NCBI GenBank assembly: GCA_964415045.1
Contig: CAYPZL010000239.1
Span: 1 to 7,479, forward strand
Direction of reading: 5' to 3'
Source: CAYPZL01 sp964415045
GTDB taxonomy: Bacteria; Planctomycetota; Phycisphaerae; Sedimentisphaerales; Anaerobacaceae
DNA: 7,479 nt
Within the stretch, counting starts at the first letter, position 1, and the number at the start of each line of letters is the position of its first letter. The position numbers were made by a program, and so were the translations under genes. Under the pieces are notes generated by a model, which was given only the letters and a program-made list of their open reading frames with translations, searched no databases and was not told the origin of the DNA. Below, one piece after another: positions 1 through 5,348 of this stretch.

Positions 1-16
1 GAGCCTTTTCAATTCT

Positions 17-33
17 CACCGGCATAGCCGGTG
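17..33. repeat. Perfect 7-bp inverted repeat, REP-like hairpin
   Basis: CACCGGC and GCCGGTG are perfect reverse complements separated by the three bases ATA. No run of T follows on either strand, so it does not look like an ordinary intrinsic terminator. Short GC-rich palindromes of this form are typical of REP-type intergenic repeats or of the subterminal hairpins of IS200/IS605-type elements. No transposase lies in the window, so the assignment to either class is inference. It may also end a gene lying left of the window. Confidence 0.55.
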
Positions 34-73
34 GATTACAGATTTATGTTTAGCCAAGTCGAAGTCGGCGGAA

Positions 74-89
74 TGGCGACAAATCGCCA
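74..89. repeat. Perfect 6-bp inverted repeat in the TIR gene leader
   Basis: TGGCGA and TCGCCA pair perfectly around a CAAA loop, about 70 bases before the TIR start codon. It could be an operator, a leader-RNA hairpin, or chance. There is no poly-T tract after it. The surrounding leader (34-145) shows no promoter that I can place with confidence. Confidence 0.35.
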
Positions 90-145
90 AGGCCAGAAGA
101 TGGACGAGATGGTGTGTGCAAAAAGACATTGTGTGTCTCCCATTT

Positions 146-151
146 AAGGAG
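146..151 (+). promoter_or_regulatory. Ribosome binding site that decides the TIR start
   Basis: AAGGAG lies six bases before the ATG at 158, close to ideal Shine-Dalgarno spacing. The same frame has an earlier ATG at 116, but it has no purine-rich site in front of it and would place this ribosome binding site inside the coding sequence. I therefore start the gene at 158. Confidence 0.8.
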
Positions 152-157
152 AATGCC

Positions 158-1195
158 ATGGTAGAGGAAGCAAAGGAAAAAGGCCCTCAGTCCGAGACCA
201 AGCCGAAGACAACTCCTGCGCCTTTGGTGTTCATCAGTCACGATTCACGTGACGCTGACCTGGCCGAAGCCTTCAGCACACTACTTCGCAGCACGAGCGC
301 AGGTATGCTCAAATCCTTTCGATCATCTGATAAGAAGGGGACAGAGGGAATTGAGTTTGGAGAAGAATGGTACAGGAGCTTGATGAAGAAACTAGAATCG
401 GCTTCAGACGTTGTGTGTCTTCTGACTGAGCGGAGTTTCGAGCGTCCATGGATTCTATATGAAGCTGGTGTGGCGAAGGGCAAATTGAACAAGCCTGTCC
501 TGGGAGTAGCCCTTGGTATTCCTCTCAGCAAAGTCAACACTGGTCCCTTTTACCAATTTCAGAATAGCGATGACACCGAAGAATCGCTCACCAAGCTAAT
601 CATGCAACTGGCTCGGCGCGTCCCTCCGTGCGATCCTGACCCCAAAGTAGTCCAAGCTCAGGTTAAGGAATTCAGAAGCAAGCTTACTGAACTCTTGGCG
701 CAGCTTGGCGAATCGACCGAGGATGAAGAGACACCAAGTGAGTCTTCCACCGCGAGGCTCCTTGAAGAGCTAAAGGTGATTGTTCGCGAAATGCCCCAGC
801 GTCTGGAGAAGCGTCTTGCCGATCCTCGGTTTCGCGAGCGACGGCGTAAGTCACGCCCTTTTCATCCGATGATTCTCGACGAACTCATGCACATGATGCC
901 GAATGGGCCGAAAGACCCGGCCGTAATTTTGATGGCGACAAGCCTCTTTCGTGATGAAGTTCCATGGTTGGAAGCGCTTGGCCGCGCTGCTTACGATGAC
1001 ATGCGTGCTCGAAGTCCGCAACGGAGGGAACGGGCTATGGTTGCGTTGCGTCGTGTGATGAATCTCATGGTTCATAGCCCTATGGGCCGGGACCTCTTTG
1101 CGGACTCAGAGGAAGAGTACATGATGTTTCGCGACACGATGAGACACTTGGAACACATCATTGAGCGGATGGGTGCGAGTGAAGGCGAGGAGTAA
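158..1195 (+). CDS. TIR-domain protein, probable immune NADase or signal synthase
   Basis: This is a 345-residue soluble protein with no signal peptide or membrane segment. After a charged, low-complexity N-terminus (1-20), a TIR domain spans roughly residues 22-155. Box 1 is FISHDSRDADLAEAF (25-39), followed by FRSSD (54-58) and FGEEW (67-71), a VVCLLT strand (85-90), and PWILYEAG (97-104). By family comparison E102 is the likely catalytic glutamate. Bacterial TIR domains commonly hydrolyse NAD+ or convert it to cyclic ADP-ribose-type signals in anti-phage defence. Residues 165-226 look like helix or coiled coil. A basic patch (RFRERRRKSR, 224-233) leads into a helical, Met-rich region (about 235-339) that I do not recognise and that may be the sensor or oligomerisation part. 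The HEPN gene follows 17 bases later, so the two are probably one operon. Codon use is less GC-rich than in the glycoside hydrolase genes. TIR assignment is firm; enzymatic activity is inferred. Confidence 0.88.
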   Translation: MVEEAKEKGPQSETKPKTTPAPLVFISHDSRDADLAEAFSTLLRSTSAGMLKSFRSSDKKGTEGIEFGEEWYRSLMKKLESASDVVCLLTERSFERPWILYEAGVAKGKLNKPVLGVALGIPLSKVNTGPFYQFQNSDDTEESLTKLIMQLARRVPPCDPDPKVVQAQVKEFRSKLTELLAQLGESTEDEETPSESSTARLLEELKVIVREMPQRLEKRLADPRFRERRRKSRPFHPMILDELMHMMPNGPKDPAVILMATSLFRDEVPWLEALGRAAYDDMRARSPQRRERAMVALRRVMNLMVHSPMGRDLFADSEEEYMMFRDTMRHLEHIIERMGASEGEE

Positions 1196-1212
1196 CCGGC
1201 GAGACTCGACGC

Positions 1213-1923
1213 ATGGATGAGCTGTTCAAGCAACGTGATGACCTCTTTGAACCGGATTACATAAACATACATTGGCTCAAGAGGCCTGCCGACGGTACCC
1301 AGGAGCCGGTTGTTTTTGATGACTGGTACGCACATATCAGTCTGATCAGGCTGTCAGAATCGGTACCGCGAGAGATCAGAGAGCAATTCGACACTGCAAG
1401 GAATACCCTCCTCTATTCATGGTTTTCCTATCGGCTCCGGACGGTTGGACTCCTATACTCTTATACTGTGGTAGAGAACGCATTACGGGAGAGGCTGCAG
1501 GTAAAAAGTAAGCGTGGCCCCGGCCTAGGCGCGCTCTTGCGAAAAGCCGTGGCAAACGGACTTCTGAATGACAGTGGCTTCTGCGTACCGCGCGCGGGCC
1601 GCCACCAGTCATTCAAGCATGAGGGCGACCACTTGATTTGCGAAGTCACATATGACCCGCCCCCTCTATCAGATCTGAGACACAGAACAACGTATGTCAC
1701 ACAACTGTGCGAGTCGATCCCGCGGCTAAGGAATTCACTGGCTCACGGCGAGCCTGAATTGTTTTGCGATGTCCTGACCCCGTTGATGGTTCATGCTGCA
1801 CTCATCAACATGCTCTTCGAACCTCACGAACCTGGCCGACAGAACGAGCATTCTACCGCATGGGGCAAGAGCAACAAGAGCGACGTAGAAGACGTTAGAA
1901 ATACAGAGAGAGCCAAGAGATAA
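1213..1923 (+). CDS. HEPN-like protein with RNase-type motif, partner of the TIR protein
   Basis: This is a 236-residue soluble protein. Two features point to a HEPN fold. A long helical segment (about 54-95), ending in YTVVENALRERL, matches the first HEPN helices. RLRNSLAHGE (171-180) near the C-terminal half contains R173-N-S-L-A-H178, the Rx4H signature of catalytic HEPN ribonucleases, followed by a helix (183-202). A GLGALLRKAVANGLL stretch (104-118) and a probably beta-rich insert (about 119-150) separate them. Residues 1-45 are unassigned. HEPN toxins usually cut RNA and are often paired with MNT nucleotidyltransferase antitoxins; no MNT gene is present here, and the upstream partner is a TIR protein. 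The ATG at 1213 is the first start codon after an in-frame stop at 1180. Its Shine-Dalgarno match is weak, which suggests translational coupling to the TIR gene. The charged tail (205-236) is probably disordered. A structural, non-catalytic HEPN role is possible. Confidence 0.68.
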   Translation: MDELFKQRDDLFEPDYINIHWLKRPADGTQEPVVFDDWYAHISLIRLSESVPREIREQFDTARNTLLYSWFSYRLRTVGLLYSYTVVENALRERLQVKSKRGPGLGALLRKAVANGLLNDSGFCVPRAGRHQSFKHEGDHLICEVTYDPPPLSDLRHRTTYVTQLCESIPRLRNSLAHGEPELFCDVLTPLMVHAALINMLFEPHEPGRQNEHSTAWGKSNKSDVEDVRNTERAKR

Positions 1924-2014
1924 CCAGCGTATCTGCCCTCTTCCAAGTAATGGCTGACGTTCCACTCGATCTGCCTTTCGCCGCGACCGCCGCCGCTGAC
2001 GCAGTTGTTTTCGC

Positions 2015-2032
2015 CTGCCGCTGCGGCGGCAG
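2015..2032. repeat. Perfect 7-bp GC hairpin after the HEPN gene
   Basis: CTGCCGC and GCGGCAG pair perfectly around a TGCG loop, about 90 bases past the HEPN stop codon. Only TTGT follows it, so it is at best an atypical terminator. The octamer GCAGTTGT overlaps its right arm (2029-2036) and also occurs at 2001-2008. It may mark the end of the TIR-HEPN transcript, but this is not demonstrated. Confidence 0.4.
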
Positions 2033-2040
2033 TTGTACCA

Positions 2041-2068
2041 CAATTCCCGGCTTGCAGCCAGAGAATTG
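2041..2068. repeat. Interrupted palindrome, possible operator or RNA hairpin
   Basis: CAATTC (2041-2046) pairs with GAATTG (2063-2068), and between them GGCT (2049-2052) pairs with AGCC (2056-2059) around a TGC loop. The nested arms give a two-part stem with a small internal loop. It lies about 100 bases before the first GH172 gene, where a regulator site would be plausible. GAATTG recurs 12 bases later (2075-2080). No protein is known to bind it. Confidence 0.35.
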
Positions 2069-2151
2069 GCGGGCGAATTGCGGCGGGGTTGCGTTGGTGG
2101 GGGTTGGCCGGTAGTCTGGCGGGGTAGTGTTGCGTTCGATGTGGTTGGATG

Positions 2152-2157
2152 AAAGGA
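2152..2157 (+). promoter_or_regulatory. Ribosome binding site of GH172 gene 1
   Basis: AAAGGA sits seven bases before the ATG at 2165. The resulting N-terminus is a good signal peptide, which supports this start. An ATG at 2149 lies upstream but in a different reading frame. Confidence 0.72.
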
Positions 2158-2164
2158 ACTTCAG

Positions 2165-4171
2165 ATGAAAGGTCACGCGCGTTTCGGATTCGTTCATGTC
2201 CTCGTTGCTGCGTTCGTCTTTGGGGCCGTGCCGGCGGCGCGGGGGATGGGGGACGATTTTGTGCCGGGGATTGCGGAATTGTACCGGCTGGATCGGCTGC
2301 CTGCGTTCAAGGAATCGGTCAAGGTGGCGTCGGTGTCCAGCTACGACCGAACCGGGGGCAACAACGACGGGTTCGGGGGGCAGTATTCGTTCGTGCGCAA
2401 GGAAGAAGGCGGCCTGGTCCTGGCAGACCTGAAAGGGCCCGGCGTGATCTATCGCATCTGGACGCCCACGCCGACGGACGACGTGATGGAGTTCTATTTC
2501 GACGGGGAGGAGATGCCGCGGATCCGCGTGAAGTTCCGCGACCTCTTCCTCGGCAAGCACCCCACGTTCGAGCGGCCCCTCGTCGGATACGGGGCCGGCG
2601 GGTTCTACAGCTACGTCCCCCTGCCCTACGAGAAGTCCTGCAAGGTCTTCGTCCGGGCCGAGCGCATCCAGTTCTACCAGATCAATTACGCGACCTACCC
2701 GTCCGGCAGCGGGATCACGACGTTCACCCCCGAGCCGACGGCCGAGCAGCGACGCGCCATCAAGAAGGCCAAAAAGCTCTTCGGCTCGGTCGGCCAGGAC
2801 ATCAGCGATTACGCGGTCCCGGCCGGCGGCAAGGTCGAGCGCATCACTTCGAGAGTGACGCTGAAGGCGGGCGAGGCCGCGACCGTGTTCGACGTGGATC
2901 GGCCGGGCCGGATCGTGGGCATTCGCATGTCGCCAGCCGAGGCCCTGGCGGGCAAGAAACGCAACGTCATCCTGCGGGCCTACTGGGACGGAGATTCGAA
3001 GCCGGCGATTGCCTGTCCGGCGGGCGACTTCTTCGGCTATGCCTGGGGCGAGCCGGCGATGAAGTCGCTGCTGGCAGGCACGGCCGACGGCGCGGCATAT
3101 TGCTATTTCCCCATGCCGTTCGACCGGTCGGCCCGGATCGAGCTCTGCGCCGAGCCCGGCCTGGACAGGACCGTATCGCTGCAGGCTGAGGTGCTGTTCG
3201 TGCCGGTCGGTCGCAAGAGCGACGAAGGCAAGTTCTACGCGCTATGGCGGCGCGAGAACCCGACGACCAAAGGCAAGCCCTTCACCTTCATCGAGACCGG
3301 AGGACGCGGACACATCGTCGGGGCCGTGCAGCAGTCGCAGGGCCTGGAATCGGGCAATACGTACTTCTTCGAAGGTGACGACCAGACGACCATCGACGGC
3401 GAACTCGTAATCCACGGGACCGGCTCCGAGGATTTCTACAACGGCGGCTGGTACGACGTCCCGGGGCGGTGGGAGACGCGGCGGTCGTTCGTCCTGAGCG
3501 GGTGCCTGGCCTACAAGAAGCACCTCGGCCGCACCGGCGGATACCGGATCATGCTGGGTGACGCATACGCCTACCGCAAGAGCATCCTGCAGACCATCGA
3601 GCACGCCCCGACCAACAACAGCCTGCTCAACGACTACTGCGGCGTGACGTATCTCTACTCGCAGGACAGGCCCACGTGCGACTTCACGCTGCCGCCGGCG
3701 GATAAGAGGGCCGTCGTCGATCCGCAGCGGATCGTCTTCGCCACCTGGTGGAACGTCCCGATCTATTCGTTCTCGCTGCGCAATGCCACCCTGACGAAGA
3801 CCGGCATCAAGGGACCCAACGGCCGCGAGGTCCGCTTTCTCTCGATGCGAGCGAAGGACCGTGCGACCTTCGGGCCTCATTCGATCTGCTTCACGTGCGA
3901 CCTGCCGGCGGCCGGGGCGTACCGGATCAGCCTCGACGCCGTCAAGGGACCCGAGCAGGCCAAGGTGCAATTGTTCCTCGACGAAGCACCGGTCGGGCCC
4001 GAGGTCGATCTCTACAGCGAGCAGAGACAGCCGTCGCAGATCGAGTACGTCGGCACGCTGAACCTGGAGCAGGGACCGAACAACCTGATGTTCAAGCTCG
4101 TCGGCAAGAACGAACAATCCCGGGGCCTCGGCTTCGACCTGACCAGCATTATCTGCGAGCGCGTGAAATAG
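2165..4171 (+). CDS. Secreted GH172 (DUF2961) family glycoside hydrolase with C-terminal beta module
   Basis: This is a 668-residue protein. An N-terminal Sec signal peptide (hydrophobic 7-24) is probably cleaved after A24 or G27. The DUF2961/GH172 core spans about 35-500, with these marks: SSYDRTGGNNDGFGG (58-72), GPGVIYRIWTPTP (91-103), FYFDG (110-114), FPMPFD (315-320), FFEGDD (401-406), IDGE (410-413), HGTGSEDFYNGGWY (417-430) and TIEH (477-480). E403 and E422 are the likely catalytic pair by comparison with the glutamates described in bifidobacterial alpha-fructofuranosidase. Characterised GH172 members act on alpha-D-fructofuranosides (difructose dianhydride I) or alpha-D-arabinofuranosides. 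Residues about 560-668 resemble an extra beta-sandwich of carbohydrate-binding type (FTCDLPAAGAYRISLDAV, 576-593; VQLFLDE, 601-607; LNLEQGPNNLMFKLVGK, 632-648). A single-domain GH172 is usually about 360-400 residues, so this one is long. It converges with the second GH172 gene. Family is confident; substrate is unknown. Confidence 0.88.
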   Translation: MKGHARFGFVHVLVAAFVFGAVPAARGMGDDFVPGIAELYRLDRLPAFKESVKVASVSSYDRTGGNNDGFGGQYSFVRKEEGGLVLADLKGPGVIYRIWTPTPTDDVMEFYFDGEEMPRIRVKFRDLFLGKHPTFERPLVGYGAGGFYSYVPLPYEKSCKVFVRAERIQFYQINYATYPSGSGITTFTPEPTAEQRRAIKKAKKLFGSVGQDISDYAVPAGGKVERITSRVTLKAGEAATVFDVDRPGRIVGIRMSPAEALAGKKRNVILRAYWDGDSKPAIACPAGDFFGYAWGEPAMKSLLAGTADGAAYCYFPMPFDRSARIELCAEPGLDRTVSLQAEVLFVPVGRKSDEGKFYALWRRENPTTKGKPFTFIETGGRGHIVGAVQQSQGLESGNTYFFEGDDQTTIDGELVIHGTGSEDFYNGGWYDVPGRWETRRSFVLSGCLAYKKHLGRTGGYRIMLGDAYAYRKSILQTIEHAPTNNSLLNDYCGVTYLYSQDRPTCDFTLPPADKRAVVDPQRIVFATWWNVPIYSFSLRNATLTKTGIKGPNGREVRFLSMRAKDRATFGPHSICFTCDLPAAGAYRISLDAVKGPEQAKVQLFLDEAPVGPEVDLYSEQRQPSQIEYVGTLNLEQGPNNLMFKLVGKNEQSRGLGFDLTSIICERVK

Positions 4172-4225
4172 CCGCAGGCAGCGCAACAGCCCTCGCGACG
4201 CCGCGGCCAACGACGGGGTCACCGC
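4172..4225. other. Convergent gap between the two GH172 genes
   Basis: These 54 bases separate two genes that end toward each other. A bidirectional terminator would be expected, but I see no GC hairpin followed by a T-run on either strand. Transcripts may read into each other, or termination may be Rho-dependent. Confidence 0.6.
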
Positions 4226-5305
4226 CTACGGACTTGCCTGCAATCGCAGGCCGTACCAGAAAGCCAGGCTCTCGTAATGCTGCTCGCACTCGTTGGCGTG
4301 CCCGGCCTCGATCGAGGCGTGCAGGCTCTTCTCGAAGACGATCGGATCGACGAGGTGCCATCGGTAGAGCACGAAGCGGCCGTCGAAGAAGCGGTCGTGA
4401 TCCGTCAGGTTGCGCTCGTAGTGGGACACGCCGTAGTCGAACGCCTGGTACCGGCGGTGACATCCCCAGGCCATACCAAAATAGTCCTCCGTCCCGGTTC
4501 CGTGCAGTCGCGGCGGCCAGGCTTCGCCGTCAATGACGAACATGTCATCGCCTTCGTACCATTTGCCGCGTCGATCCGGGTGCGATTCGACGCACAGCAA
4601 CGTTCCTACGTACCGGCCGCGATATCCGTGGGCGTTCAGTAAAACGTAGTTGGAATCGACATCCGTGGTGCGCGGGCGATCCGCCGGCGCGGTGGGCGAC
4701 TTGACGTTATACGTGGCGTGGAACAGCAGCGGCGCCTCGTCATGCCGGCGCTCGACGTAGTCGATGTGAAAGAACTGCTTGATCGAGCTCTGCGACCCGT
4801 TGAATACTTCGATCTTCGCTTCGTTCTCGAACGGCATGGGCCAGCACATATTGAAGCTGCCCGCGCCGGTCCCCTCCTGGTCGCGGTTTCCCTGGCGCGA
4901 GCGCATCACGTTCAGGACGGGCGTCGTCAGATCATTCACGCGCCACGGCCCCGTTCCTGTGAAGAAGCCGATGGGAACGGAATCCACCGTGACCCGGCCG
5001 TCGAACGCCATCGAGATCTTGACCTTCCGCAGATACGCCGGGTCGTCGGCCGCGATAGTCATCCAGATCCGCTGGATGCACCCGGAGCGGCCCTCGACGT
5101 GGAGAAACTCGGCTCTGGCCCCGGATGCAATAGACAAGTAATCACGGTTCTCCCCGTCTCTCTGATAGGAAGAAGCCCGACAGCGCCGGCCCCGGATCGG
5201 CTTCCACAGACCGTCCAGATCGAACGAGTTTTGCGCGAGCGTCATCGACGAAAGAACGTGCAGAGCCATGAGCGTGGCGGAGATACGAGCGAAGGTCTTC
5301 TTCAT
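4226..5305 (-). CDS. Secreted single-domain GH172 (DUF2961) family protein
   Basis: The protein has 359 residues, a normal length for a one-domain DUF2961 protein. The N-terminus MKKTFARISATLMALHVLSS leads a Sec signal peptide, probably cut after A24 (TLA before QN). The core begins FDLDGLW (28-34) and continues with SSYQRDGENRDY (45-56), GCIQRIWMTI (75-84), FNMCWPMPFENEAKIEVFN (151-169), EGDDMFVIDGE (251-261), HGTGTEDYFGMAWG (268-281), YRWHLVDPIVFEKS (314-327) and SLAFWYG (346-352). E251 and E273 are the likely catalytic glutamates. The frame stays open upstream to 5422, but that extension lies inside the end of the GH95-like gene and has no signal-like character, so the start at 5305 is preferred. 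It follows the GH95-like gene after 43 bases on the same strand and is probably its operon partner. It may cleave furanosides such as alpha-D-Araf or alpha-D-Fruf; the substrate is inferred from the family only. Confidence 0.88.
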   Translation of the reverse strand: MKKTFARISATLMALHVLSSMTLAQNSFDLDGLWKPIRGRRCRASSYQRDGENRDYLSIASGARAEFLHVEGRSGCIQRIWMTIAADDPAYLRKVKISMAFDGRVTVDSVPIGFFTGTGPWRVNDLTTPVLNVMRSRQGNRDQEGTGAGSFNMCWPMPFENEAKIEVFNGSQSSIKQFFHIDYVERRHDEAPLLFHATYNVKSPTAPADRPRTTDVDSNYVLLNAHGYRGRYVGTLLCVESHPDRRGKWYEGDDMFVIDGEAWPPRLHGTGTEDYFGMAWGCHRRYQAFDYGVSHYERNLTDHDRFFDGRFVLYRWHLVDPIVFEKSLHASIEAGHANECEQHYESLAFWYGLRLQASP

Positions 5306-5314
5306 GGTATCGCG

Positions 5315-5319
5315 TTCCT
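5315..5319 (-). promoter_or_regulatory. Ribosome binding site of GH172 gene 2
   Basis: Read on the minus strand, AGGAA lies nine bases before the ATG at 5305. It supports the start that gives an intact signal peptide. It sits in the 43-base gap after the GH95-like stop codon. Confidence 0.6.
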
Positions 5320-5348
5320 GATTTCCTGCATGATCCGCGTCCGCGAGG

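Noticed and set aside
116..157. Fourteen-residue N-terminal extension of the TIR protein from the ATG at 116
   Set aside because: No ribosome binding site precedes it, whereas AAGGAG is ideally placed before the ATG at 158.
1052..1075. R299-x6-H306 in the TIR protein C-terminus as a second HEPN motif
   Set aside because: The residue after Arg is hydrophobic rather than polar, and no other HEPN-like context surrounds it. Rx6H arises easily by chance in an Arg-rich helix.
1895..2560. Minus-strand 221-codon open frame crossing the intergenic region
   Set aside because: It overlaps the GH172 signal peptide and core in antisense, and its sequence is low-complexity and matches no family I know. 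It reflects high GC content.
2149..3189. Plus-strand 346-codon frame overlapping GH172 gene 1
   Set aside because: Its product is Arg/Gly-rich shadow sequence, while the 2165 frame encodes a clear DUF2961 protein.
3242..4222. Minus-strand 326-codon frame opposite GH172 gene 1
   Set aside because: It is antisense to a recognised family over its whole length, with no recognisable domain.
4236..4251. GCCTGC/GCAGGC hairpin near the convergent junction as a terminator
   Set aside because: It lies inside the last codons of GH172 gene 2 and no T-run follows on either strand.
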